Part shown: positions 7,023-15,234 of the stretch, piece after piece
How the letters are laid out: each line of letters opens with the position of its first letter
Numbering within the stretch: position 1 is the first letter of the stretch
Source of the DNA: Seonamhaeicola sp. S2-3
GTDB taxonomy: Bacteria > Bacteroidota > Bacteroidia > Flavobacteriales > Flavobacteriaceae
Direction: 5' to 3'
Assembly: GCF_001971785.1 (NCBI RefSeq)
Contig: NZ_CP019389.1
Coordinates: forward strand, 321,001 to 385,000
DNA: 64,000 nt
Notes under the pieces: model-generated
What the model was told of the DNA's origin: nothing
The model's input: only the letters and a program-made list of their open reading frames with translations
Database searches by the model: none
Program-made: the position numbers and the translations under genes

Positions 7023-7886
7023 CTAAACCGTATCTATAAAATTCTTTTCAGTTTTATTAAATATAATAATACCTATAAAAAATATTACCAAAGTGACAGA
7101 CAACGTATAAATAAACATGTTAATATTAAAACTACCAGTACTTAACAACATATACCTAACACTTTCTATAACAAAAGTTAAGGGATTATATTCTACAATC
7201 CACACATAGTTGGGAAGCTGTTCTTTAAAAAAAGAAACGGGGTACATAACTGCCGAAACATACATGAGTAATTGCAACCCAAACCCAATTAACACCCTTA
7301 AATCTCTATATTTGGTTATTAATGAAGAAATAATCATACCCAAGCCCAAACCTAGCATACCCATAATGATGATGATTAAAGGAAATAGAAAAGTATGTTT
7401 ATTAAATGAAATTTCAGCTCCTTGATAGTAGTAATAAACATAAAAACAACCAAAAACAAGCAGCTGAATACCAAACTTTAATAAGTTTGAAATAACCACC
7501 GATAAAGGCACTATAATACGCGGAAAATACACCTTACCAAAAATACCGGCATTAGCAGAAAAGGTATTGGAGGTTGACATAAAACACACTTTAAAGTAGT
7601 TCCAAATGGTAATACCTGCCAAATTAAACAAAAACGAAGGCACCGTTCCTGTAGATATATTGGCTACATTATTAAAAATTAATGTAAAAATTATAGACGT
7701 AAATAAAGGCTCTATTAAATACCATAAAGGCCCAAGAATGGTTTGCTTGTAAACCGTCACTATATCACGTTTTACAAAGAGTAGCAATAAATCTCTATAC
7801 CTCCAAACTTCCTTAAAATTTAAATCTATTAATTTGCGTTTAGAGGAAATTGTAAATAACCACTCGTTTGTATTATCCTTACTCAA
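7023..7886 (-). CDS. Polysaccharide ABC exporter permease (Wzm-like, ABC-2 type)
   Basis: A 287-residue ABC-2 membrane protein with six hydrophobic segments. A cytoplasmic amphipathic start (NFKEVWRYRDLLLLFVKRD) precedes the first one, and TILGPLWYLIEPL is the family's typical entry motif. With the Wzt-like ATPase it would move a lipid-linked polysaccharide across the inner membrane. The only start I find is a TTG at 7886, since a stop codon lies 6 bp upstream of it in frame. It follows the Wzc-like gene by about 20 bp in one operon. Confidence 0.9.
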   Translation of the reverse strand: MSKDNTNEWLFTISSKRKLIDLNFKEVWRYRDLLLLFVKRDIVTVYKQTILGPLWYLIEPLFTSIIFTLIFNNVANISTGTVPSFLFNLAGITIWNYFKVCFMSTSNTFSANAGIFGKVYFPRIIVPLSVVISNLLKFGIQLLVFGCFYVYYYYQGAEISFNKHTFLFPLIIIIMGMLGLGLGMIISSLITKYRDLRVLIGFGLQLLMYVSAVMYPVSFFKEQLPNYVWIVEYNPLTFVIESVRYMLLSTGSFNINMFIYTLSVTLVIFFIGIIIFNKTEKNFIDTV

Positions 7887-7906
7887 AAACTTAAAATGTT
7901 AGCAAT

Positions 7907-10363
7907 TTATTTTTTAAAAACTGATTTTAATCTAGTTAATAACCCTGATTTTGTTTTAGTATCTTCATGATAACCATTAGCATAATTACCATAACCATAG
8001 CCATAGCCGTAACCATAACCGTAACCATAACCATATTTAGCCTTTTGGTCATAGCCATTATAAACAAGACTAATATTTTGTATTTGTTTTGTTCTATACT
8101 TTTCGTTTATAAAATTAAGCATCCCTTTTTTGGTGTAATCTTGCCTAACCATATATAAAGAGGTATCAACAAAATCAAACAACTCTAAAGCATCGGCTAC
8201 TAAGCCCATAGGAGGCGTATCTAAAACAATGTAATCATATTGTTTTTTTAATTCTCCTATTAATTCACTTAATTTAGGACTAATAAGCAGTTCTCCCGGG
8301 TTTGGAGGAATGGGACCCGAAGTAATAACATCTAAAAATTCAACATCGGTCTTTTGAACTACCTTTTCTAAACTTTCTTGACCAATTAAATAATTAACAA
8401 CCCCAACGTCATTCTTTATGTGAAAGTCGTCAAAAATCTTAGGCTTTCTTAAATCTAAACCAACAAGCACGGTCTTTTTTCCGCTTAATGCAAAAACGGT
8501 TGCTATGTTTATAGAACAAAAAGTTTTACCTTCTCCACTAACCGATGAGGTTACTAAAAGCGTTTTAGCGCCTTCTAAATGTTTAGACTTATAAAAATAT
8601 TGAAGATTAGACCTAATAGACCTAAATGCCTCTGCTACGGCAGATTTTGGTTTTCTATGAACAATTAAATTATTATCTAACGGATTTTTTCCTATAACCC
8701 CCAAAATGGGGATGGGCGACAATTGCTCAACATCCATAGGACTGTGAACACTATTATCTAACAAAGTAAAAACAAAAGCCAATAATAGCGGCACTAATAA
8801 AGCAGCAAAAAAGGCAAAAACATACCTAATATTTAAGTTTCTACCCAATACTTGAGCGCCTGTATTTTTTGCTGAATCTATTATTAAAATATCCGATACA
8901 TTAGAAGCCTTAATTATTTCTGCTTCGCCCCGTTTAGCTAAAAACACATTATAAGTTTGTTCGCTTAATGAGTATTGTCGCTCTATAGTTATTAATCGCT
9001 GTTGATCTTCTGGTAATTTACTAAACTGAGACTCTACACTACTTAATTTACTGTTTACTAGTTTAGCCTCTCGTTTTAAAACATCGGTAGCAGCACTTAT
9101 ATTTTCAAGTAATACATTTTTTAAACCTTCTATTTGCCTGTTTAAATCATTAAAAATAGAAGCATCACTACGTACAGAATATTGAAGTTTAGACTTTTGT
9201 ACCGAAAGTTCGTTAATTTTAGACACATTGTTTAAAATATTACTATCACTTATACCAGCTATAGATGGCGCTGGAATTTCTGTAAATGAACTGCTGGTGG
9301 CTAAATAGTTTTTTAAGTTAGCGTAATAATTAAGCTGCCTATTTATATTATCTTTTTCAGCATCTAACTCGGTAAGTTTTTCGTTTAATATAACGCTTTC
9401 ATTATCTAAACTGAATATTTTGTTTTTCTTTCTATAATCGTTTAAATCTTCGGCGTTTTTACTCAACTCGGTTTTTACTCTAGAAATCTGCTCATCTATA
9501 AACTTAATAGCATTGGTAGCGTATTGGTTTTTTCTGTTTAATTGATCTTCTCTTAAAACAGCAACAACCGTATTTAAATAATCTACTATTTTTTCGGTAT
9601 TCTTATCTATTAAAGATATATCGAGTATGGGAGAACTAGCAGGATTAGAAACCGAAGTACGCCCTTTATAACTTGCTACTACACCATCAAAATTATTAAA
9701 TTGAATAAAGTAAGTTGCTCCAGAACTTACAGTTCTATTCTCTGCTAAAACTAAAGTACCTTTTAAAAATGGTAATTCAATAGGCGCACCTATTTTAAAT
9801 TGCTTTTTAAAAATACCTGGAGATACATCAACCGTACTTATTTTTTTAGATACATAGTTTTGTGTTGAAGCCGTATTACCAGGAAATTCAACTTCTAATT
9901 CAAAGGTATCTGCTTCTAAAAAGGTTACTTTTATGGGAACACCTATAAGTTGAGAAAAATTATAATCGTGATGAAATCTAAAAGGTGCCGATTTATAAAT
10001 ATCTTGCTTTCTAAAACGCCCCTGTTTTAAATAACTTTTATAAAACTCTAAACGTTCTACTACTTTTTCATGGTGCGAACGCGATTTTAATGTAACTACC
10101 ATAGTTTGCACCTTAGCAGTAACACCGCCCCAGTTAAAAGTTAAACTAGCATTAGAGGTAAACAGCGGGTTACTATCATCTTCTACCGAAATTTTTGTAC
10201 TAAGACGATATGAAAACTCTTCTCTTATATTTTTTTGATACACGTAAAAAATAGCTACAGCTAGTAGTATTACAAACAACTTCCAGTAGCTTAAAGCCCT
10301 AAATAAAAATTTCTTTATATCGAAATTTGAACCAGATTCTGATATTTCAAACTCGTCATTCAT
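7907..10363 (-). CDS. Wzc-like polysaccharide co-polymerase / tyrosine autokinase
   Basis: An 818-residue inner-membrane protein. TM1 is about 27-43, followed by a large periplasmic Wzz-type domain with long coiled coils (about 280-480) and TM2 near 520-540. The cytoplasmic BY-kinase domain has Walker A SGEGKT (609-614), Walker A' VGLDLR (634-639) and Walker B YIVLDTPP (711-718). The tail carries seven-plus Gly-Tyr repeats at about 777-792, the tyrosine cluster that such kinases autophosphorylate. It controls chain length and works with the outer-membrane exporter encoded just upstream (9-bp gap). The region encoding Gly-Tyr is a hexanucleotide repeat and may vary in length. Confidence 0.93.
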   Translation of the reverse strand: MNDEFEISESGSNFDIKKFLFRALSYWKLFVILLAVAIFYVYQKNIREEFSYRLSTKISVEDDSNPLFTSNASLTFNWGGVTAKVQTMVVTLKSRSHHEKVVERLEFYKSYLKQGRFRKQDIYKSAPFRFHHDYNFSQLIGVPIKVTFLEADTFELEVEFPGNTASTQNYVSKKISTVDVSPGIFKKQFKIGAPIELPFLKGTLVLAENRTVSSGATYFIQFNNFDGVVASYKGRTSVSNPASSPILDISLIDKNTEKIVDYLNTVVAVLREDQLNRKNQYATNAIKFIDEQISRVKTELSKNAEDLNDYRKKNKIFSLDNESVILNEKLTELDAEKDNINRQLNYYANLKNYLATSSSFTEIPAPSIAGISDSNILNNVSKINELSVQKSKLQYSVRSDASIFNDLNRQIEGLKNVLLENISAATDVLKREAKLVNSKLSSVESQFSKLPEDQQRLITIERQYSLSEQTYNVFLAKRGEAEIIKASNVSDILIIDSAKNTGAQVLGRNLNIRYVFAFFAALLVPLLLAFVFTLLDNSVHSPMDVEQLSPIPILGVIGKNPLDNNLIVHRKPKSAVAEAFRSIRSNLQYFYKSKHLEGAKTLLVTSSVSGEGKTFCSINIATVFALSGKKTVLVGLDLRKPKIFDDFHIKNDVGVVNYLIGQESLEKVVQKTDVEFLDVITSGPIPPNPGELLISPKLSELIGELKKQYDYIVLDTPPMGLVADALELFDFVDTSLYMVRQDYTKKGMLNFINEKYRTKQIQNISLVYNGYDQKAKYGYGYGYGYGYGYGYGNYANGYHEDTKTKSGLLTRLKSVFKK
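7991..8032. repeat. Seven-copy hexanucleotide repeat encoding Gly-Tyr
   Basis: ATAACC/ATAGCC/GTAACC units on the plus strand, seven in register, encode (Gly-Tyr)n in the Wzc-like tail on the minus strand. Synonymous variation between units shows this is not a recent single expansion. Gain or loss of units keeps the frame and would change the number of phosphorylatable tyrosines. Confidence 0.85.
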
Positions 10364-10372
10364 AACTTTATA

Positions 10373-11173
10373 TTACAGGTTTCGAGTTAAAAAATAAGTA
10401 GATACTAAAACTGAAAATATAGAGGCTATAGTGGTAATAGTTTGAGAAGCGGTTTCTCCGGCTCCTAAAGCTTTACGTTTTAATGGTTTCACCAAAATCA
10501 TATCATTGGGTTGTATATAATAGTAAGGCGATTTCATAGCCGCTGCATCTGTTAAATCTATATGATGAATTTGTTGCCCATTGGGATATTGCCTAATAAC
10601 CAAAACGTCTGTTCTATCACCCGTATTTTTAATATCGCCAGCATTAGCAAGGGCTTCAATTATATTCACTCTATCTTGGTATAAAGTATAAACACCGGTT
10701 CCGCCTACTTCTCCTGTTACGGTATAACGTAATCCTGCAAGTTTTACGGTTACAAAAATTTCAGCAGTTTCTTTAAAGTACTGTTTTAATAATTCGGCTT
10801 TTACTTGTGCCTCAATTTCTTTAATGGTATAGCCTAAAACATTTATTTCTCCTAAAATTGGAAATTTAATATTACCATGTAAATCTACCGTAAAACCATT
10901 AAAATAAAGCGATGATTGCCCTTGTTGTCCGCCACTAGTAGCCGTAGTTTCTACAGGATTAAAAATGCTAACCAACTCTTCGTCTAAAGCTTTTACATTA
11001 ATACTTAAAATATCATTGACTTGAACCCTATAGGGTTTTGATAGTGCTTGTATTTGCAAAGAATCATTGGCTAAAGTGCCTTTTTCTTGAAGATAAACAA
11101 CATCTTTATTAGTAATACATGAAGAAAACAATAAACTAAAGAATATAATATAAAGCCAAAAGTAATGTTTCAT
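10373..11173 (-). CDS. Polysaccharide export lipoprotein (Wza/OPX family)
   Basis: A 266-residue protein with a lipoprotein signal peptide: hydrophobic residues 4-17 and lipobox LFSSC with Cys19. A Poly_export domain (YRVQVNDILSINV, about residues 48-140) and an SLBB-like segment (YTVTGEVGGTGVYTL) follow. It ends in a hydrophobic helix (about 243-262), as in short OPX proteins that insert a C-terminal helix into the outer membrane. It is the first gene of the export operon, transcribed away from the ABC-F gene. It would form the outer-membrane exit for the chain regulated by the Wzc-like kinase. Confidence 0.92.
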   Translation of the reverse strand: MKHYFWLYIIFFSLLFSSCITNKDVVYLQEKGTLANDSLQIQALSKPYRVQVNDILSINVKALDEELVSIFNPVETTATSGGQQGQSSLYFNGFTVDLHGNIKFPILGEINVLGYTIKEIEAQVKAELLKQYFKETAEIFVTVKLAGLRYTVTGEVGGTGVYTLYQDRVNIIEALANAGDIKNTGDRTDVLVIRQYPNGQQIHHIDLTDAAAMKSPYYYIQPNDMILVKPLKRKALGAGETASQTITTIASIFSVLVSTYFLTRNL

Positions 11174-11300
11174 TCAAAGTGGTTTGAGCTATCACTAACT
11201 AGTGATTTTGAGATATCACAAATATAGGTTTTCATTACGAATAATAAAACAGATGCCTAATTTTATAGAATTTTGTTCGTTATTTGCAAAAAAAAAGGTT

Positions 11301-13163
11301 TTGAATTATTTAACTGTAGAAAACATATCGAAATCTTACGGAGAATTGGTGCTCTTTGAAAACCTTTCTTTTAGTGTGCATAAAGATCAAAAAATAGCCT
11401 TTGTTGCTAAAAACGGCACGGGAAAAACGTCTATTCTAAATATTTTATCTGGCAATGACCAAGCAGATTCTGGTAATATTATTTACCGAAAAGATATTAA
11501 AGTGTCCTTTTTATCTCAAGACCCTAAGCTTGACAACAATTTAACTATTGAAGAAACTATTTTTGCTAGCGATAATCTCATTTTAGAAGTTATTAGAAAC
11601 TACGAAAAAGCGCTTTTAAATCCAGAAGATACCGAAGCCTACCAAAAGGCCTTTGAAAACATGGAACAACACCATGCTTGGGACTTTGAAACTCAATACA
11701 AACAAATACTTTTTAAACTAAAACTTGAAAATTTAAACCAAAAAGTAGGACTGCTTTCTGGCGGACAGAAAAAACGACTATCGCTTGCCAACGCCTTAAT
11801 TAACAAACCCGATTTATTAATTCTTGATGAGCCTACAAATCATTTAGATTTAGAAATGATTGAATGGTTAGAAGCCTTTTTTGCCAAAGAAAACATAACC
11901 CTGTTTATGGTAACACACGACCGTTATTTTTTAGAACGTGTGTGTAATGAAATTTTAGAGTTAGACGAAGGCAAACTTTACAGCTATAAAGGCAACTACT
12001 CATATTATTTAGAAAAACGAGATGCTAGAATAGAACGTGAAGCCATTGAAACTGGAAAAGCCAAACAACTCTTTAAAAAAGAATTAGATTGGATGCGACG
12101 CCAACCCAAAGCACGTACCACTAAATCTAAATCTAGAATAGATGATTTTAAAGATATAAAACACAGAGCACACCAACGCAGAAAAGAACATCAGGTTCAG
12201 TTAGAACTCAATATGGAACGCTTGGGTAGCAAGATTATTGAATTTCATAATGTATCTAAAGCATTTGAAGATAAAACCATTTTAAATGGCTTTAATTACA
12301 CCTTTAAAAAAGGCGAACGCGTAGGTATTATTGGTAAAAATGGCACTGGTAAAACCACTTTTTTAAACATTTTAACACAAACAACACAGCCAGATGGTGG
12401 TAAAGTGGTTAAAGGAGATACCGTTAAATTTGGTTATTATACACAAAATGGCATTACCATAAAACCAGAACAGAAAGTTATTGATGTTATTAGAGAATTT
12501 GGTGATTATATCCCTTTAAAAAAAGGACGCCAAATTAGTGCACAACAATTATTAGAGCGCTTTCTTTTCAGTAGAAAAAAGCAATATGATTTTGTTGAAA
12601 AATTAAGTGGTGGCGAACGTAAACGCCTGTATTTATGCACCGTATTAATTCAAAATCCAAATTTTTTAATTCTTGATGAGCCTACCAACGATTTAGATAT
12701 TGTTACGCTAAATGTTTTAGAAAGTTTCTTATTAGATTTCCCTGGATGCATTATAGTAGTATCTCATGACAGGTATTTTATGGATAAAGTCATAGACCAC
12801 TTGTTTGTATTTAAAGGCGAAGGCGAAATTGAAGATTTCCCTGGTAATTACACAGACTACAGAGTATATGAAGACAGTCAACCTGTAATCTCTAAAGTTT
12901 CAGAAGATAAAAAAGAAAAACAATCTTGGAAACAAAACGAAGCTTCTAAACTATCTTTTAACGAAGAAAAAGAACTCAGAAATATTGAAAGTAAACTCAA
13001 ATCTTTAGCTTACGATAAAAAACAATTAGAAGACAAATTCCTAAACCCAGATTTAACTCAGGAAGAGATAAATACCTTGTCTGATGAACTTCAAAAAATT
13101 ATAGACACCATTGAAGCTAAAGAAGAACGTTGGTTTGAACTCTCTGAAAAATTAGAAGGCTAA
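11301..13163 (+). CDS. ABC-F family ATPase (Uup/EttA-like)
   Basis: A soluble protein with two tandem ATPase domains. The first has Walker A KNGTGKT near residue 37 and LSGGQKKRLSLA; the second has GKNGTGKTT near residue 325 and LSGGERKRLYL. Both have a Walker B of the form LLILDEPTNHLDL or FLILDEPTNDLDI. A charged linker separates the domains and a coiled coil (about 560-620) ends the protein, as in Uup. ABC-F proteins act on ribosomes rather than in transport. I chose the TTG at 11301 (MNYLTVENISKSYGE), because homologues begin there. Longer in-frame readings from 11202 or the ATG at 11253 would add an atypical N-terminus. Confidence 0.88.
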   Translation: MNYLTVENISKSYGELVLFENLSFSVHKDQKIAFVAKNGTGKTSILNILSGNDQADSGNIIYRKDIKVSFLSQDPKLDNNLTIEETIFASDNLILEVIRNYEKALLNPEDTEAYQKAFENMEQHHAWDFETQYKQILFKLKLENLNQKVGLLSGGQKKRLSLANALINKPDLLILDEPTNHLDLEMIEWLEAFFAKENITLFMVTHDRYFLERVCNEILELDEGKLYSYKGNYSYYLEKRDARIEREAIETGKAKQLFKKELDWMRRQPKARTTKSKSRIDDFKDIKHRAHQRRKEHQVQLELNMERLGSKIIEFHNVSKAFEDKTILNGFNYTFKKGERVGIIGKNGTGKTTFLNILTQTTQPDGGKVVKGDTVKFGYYTQNGITIKPEQKVIDVIREFGDYIPLKKGRQISAQQLLERFLFSRKKQYDFVEKLSGGERKRLYLCTVLIQNPNFLILDEPTNDLDIVTLNVLESFLLDFPGCIIVVSHDRYFMDKVIDHLFVFKGEGEIEDFPGNYTDYRVYEDSQPVISKVSEDKKEKQSWKQNEASKLSFNEEKELRNIESKLKSLAYDKKQLEDKFLNPDLTQEEINTLSDELQKIIDTIEAKEERWFELSEKLEG

Positions 13164-13171
13164 CACTAATA

Positions 13172-13213
13172 AACTTTGAACTTATAGCTTTAAACTTGGA
13201 ACTTGGAACTTAA
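13172..13213. repeat. Six-copy heptamer tract, AACTTGG family
   Basis: AACTTTG, AACTTAT, AGCTTTA, AACTTGG, AACTTGG, AACTTAA in register. It ends at the base before the ATG of the methyltransferase at 13214 and starts 9 bp after the ABC-F stop. Sequence unrelated to CACNNNT heptamers but of identical period. Confidence 0.85.
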
Positions 13214-13978
13214 ATGTATCAAATCATTCAATACATAAAATTCTTAATTAAATCTACCAACCAACATGGTGTACACTCCCCTTTTGTATTTAATTTAGTT
13301 ACCAAATGTTTTTATAATAAAAATGATTATCCAGCATACAATCAGATAAAAAAATACAGAAAAAGTCTTTTAAAAAACAAGCATGTTATAGAAATTACAG
13401 ATTTAGGTTCGGGCTCTAAAAAAACTAAATCTAACAAACGACAAGTTTCTGAAATTGCTAAAACATCTGGCTCTAGCCTTAAACATGCAAAACTATTATT
13501 TAGGCTAACCAACTATTTTCAACCAGAAACCATTATAGAGTTAGGCACGTCATTAGGTATTGCCACTCAAGCTATGAGTTTAGGAAATCTAGATGCAAAA
13601 ATTACAAGTATTGAAGGCTGTTCAAATATTTCCGCTTTTTCAAAAGAAAAATTAAAAACATTCAAAAACATAAATCTTATAAATGCTGATTTTTCTAACA
13701 TCTTACAAAAATTAAACCTCAACAAATATGATTTTGTTTTCTTTGATGGCAACCACCAAAAAGAAGCAACCTTACACTATTTTGAAACCCTTTTACCCAA
13801 AGCCCACAACAACTCAGTTTTTATTTTTGATGATATTTATTGGTCTAAACAGATGACAGAAGCATGGGAAACTATAAAACAACACCCAAAAGTTACCGTT
13901 ACCATTAATACATTTCACTGGGGTTTTGTCTTTTTTAGAAAAGAACAAGCAAAAGAGCACTTTACAATAAGAGTTTAA
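13214..13978 (+). CDS. Class I SAM-dependent methyltransferase, flavobacterial type
   Basis: A 254-residue cytosolic protein. Motif I is ELGTSLGIATQ (about residues 102-112) and the acidic residue of motif II is in ITSIEGC. Motif IV is YDFVFFDGNH, as in O-methyltransferase-like Rossmann enzymes. The N-terminal 90 residues (NQHGVHSPFVFNLV...) are typical of a Bacteroidota-only branch whose substrate I do not know. The gene is bracketed by heptamer tracts of two different families: one abuts its start codon, the other begins at its stop codon. Confidence 0.85.
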   Translation: MYQIIQYIKFLIKSTNQHGVHSPFVFNLVTKCFYNKNDYPAYNQIKKYRKSLLKNKHVIEITDLGSGSKKTKSNKRQVSEIAKTSGSSLKHAKLLFRLTNYFQPETIIELGTSLGIATQAMSLGNLDAKITSIEGCSNISAFSKEKLKTFKNINLINADFSNILQKLNLNKYDFVFFDGNHQKEATLHYFETLLPKAHNNSVFIFDDIYWSKQMTEAWETIKQHPKVTVTINTFHWGFVFFRKEQAKEHFTIRV

Positions 13979-13983
13979 CTTCT

Positions 13984-14095
13984 CACCATTCACCATTCAC
14001 TCCTCACCACTCACCATTCACCATTCACATCTCACTTCTCACTTTTCACTATTCACCATTCACCATTCACTTTTCACTTCTCACTATTCACTATT
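13984..14095. repeat. 16-copy heptamer array, CACNNNT family
   Basis: Sixteen in-register heptamers (CACCATT, CACTCCT, CACATCT, CACTTTT, CACTATT and others) begin six bases after the methyltransferase stop; an AACTTCT unit overlapping the stop extends the register. The array fills the gap to the cobalamin adenosyltransferase leader. Confidence 0.93.
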
Positions 14096-14124
14096 TCACA
14101 TAAAACTTTATTAACTTGCAGAAC

Positions 14125-14697
14125 ATGAAAATCTACACAAAAACAGGCGATAAAGGTACTACAGCACTATTTGGAGGCACCCGAGTACCAAAACACCATA
14201 TACGTATTGAAAGCTACGGAACCGTTGATGAACTAAATGCTCACATTGGCTTAATTAGAGACCAAGACATTAACCAGCATTACAAAAACATACTTATTAA
14301 AATTCAACATAAACTCTTTACTGTTGGTGCTATTTTAGCCACAGACCCAGAAAAAGCTATCTTAAAAAATGGTAAAGAACGTTTAAACATTAATAAAATT
14401 TCTGATGAAGATATTGCGCTTTTAGAAACAGAAATTGACACCATGAATAAAGACTTACCTCCTATGACACATTTTGTCTTACCTGGCGGACATCAAACCG
14501 TGTCATTCTGTCATATTGCGCGCTGTGTGTGCCGTAGAGCCGAACGTTTAGCCACAGCACTCAATGAAATAGAACCTATAGACTCGCTTTCTTTAATATA
14601 TTTAAACCGTCTTTCTGACTACCTTTTTGTGTTGGCACGAAAGTTGACTTATGACTTACAAGCAAATGAAGTAAAATGGATTCCTGAAAAGAAATAA
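14125..14697 (+). CDS. Cob(I)alamin adenosyltransferase, PduO type
   Basis: A 190-residue enzyme that adenosylates cob(I)alamin with ATP. The N-terminal MKIYTKTGDKGTTALFGG is the family's ATP-binding signature. VDELNAHIG and CRRAERLA (about 140-147, metal/ATP contacts) are also present, and the length matches the trimeric PduO/EutT-like ATR. I chose the ATG at 14125; an in-frame TTG at 14116 would add three residues before the conserved start. It stands alone on the plus strand after a heptamer array. No B12 riboswitch is visible upstream. Confidence 0.93.
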   Translation: MKIYTKTGDKGTTALFGGTRVPKHHIRIESYGTVDELNAHIGLIRDQDINQHYKNILIKIQHKLFTVGAILATDPEKAILKNGKERLNINKISDEDIALLETEIDTMNKDLPPMTHFVLPGGHQTVSFCHIARCVCRRAERLATALNEIEPIDSLSLIYLNRLSDYLFVLARKLTYDLQANEVKWIPEKK

Positions 14698-14797
14698 ATT
14701 TATAGATGTACCCCACTAACTTCTAGATTTTTTTAAACGTTTTTAACAATTAAAAAATACGTTCTTTTAATTAATGATTAAATAATGCAATTTTTTC

Positions 14798-14827
14798 TTG
14801 CACGTTTGAACTAAAAAATTATTTTTG
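14798..14827 (+). promoter_or_regulatory. Promoter of the DUF2795 gene
   Basis: TTG at 14798-14800 and TATTTTTG at 14820-14827, separated by 19 nt: a full match to the Bacteroidota primary-sigma consensus. The start codon is 22 bp downstream. Confidence 0.8.
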
Positions 14828-14849
14828 CAAAAAATTAAATGTATAAGAA

Positions 14850-15071
14850 ATGTATTGGACTTTAGAACTAGCATCTTATTTAAGTGATGCACCATGGCCT
14901 GCAACAAAAGATGAGTTAATTGACTATGCCATTAGAACTGGTGCACCGTTAGAAGTTGTAGAAAACTTACAGTCTATTGAAGACGAAGGAGATTCGTACG
15001 ATTCTATTGAAGAAATCTGGTCTGACTATCCAACAGATGAAGATTATCTTTGGAATGAAGATGAATATTAA
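14850..15071 (+). CDS. DUF2795 family small acidic protein
   Basis: A 73-residue acidic protein. The conserved N-terminal part (LELASYLSDAPWPATKDELIDYAIRTGAP, spread over residues 5-33) is the DUF2795 pattern, followed by a strongly acidic tail ending YLWNEDEY. Function is unknown. It has its own consensus promoter and terminator, so it is a monocistronic gene upstream of secA. Confidence 0.85.
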   Translation: MYWTLELASYLSDAPWPATKDELIDYAIRTGAPLEVVENLQSIEDEGDSYDSIEEIWSDYPTDEDYLWNEDEY

Positions 15072-15093
15072 ATAAAAACATAAAAATTAGTTA

Positions 15094-15122
15094 AAAAGTC
15101 TCTGTTTGAGGCTTTTTTTTTA
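15094..15122 (+). terminator. Intrinsic terminator after the DUF2795 gene
   Basis: Stem AAGTCTC / GAGGCTT (one G-T pair) with loop TGTTT, followed by eight or more T. Confidence 0.85.
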
Positions 15123-15153
15123 CCCGTAATACTCAAAACATAATAACAAAATG

Positions 15154-15161
15154 TATCTTTG
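15154..15161 (+). promoter_or_regulatory. Probable -7 element of the secA promoter
   Basis: TATCTTTG, matching TAnnTTTG, 73 bp before the secA start. No TTG is found at the ideal distance upstream. Confidence 0.5.
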
Positions 15162-15234
15162 ATTGCTTTATTTGTTTACATTAAAAAGTAATTAAGAATC
15201 CTAGGAGAACCTAGTAAATATAAAACATTAAATC

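Noticed and set aside
11202-11300. Longer N-terminus of the ABC-F protein
   Set aside because: The extra 33 residues match no ABC-F N-terminus and begin inside the divergent promoter region of the export operon.
14698-14797. Cobalamin riboswitch near the adenosyltransferase
   Set aside because: No B12-box-like sequence or suitable fold seen on either side of the gene.
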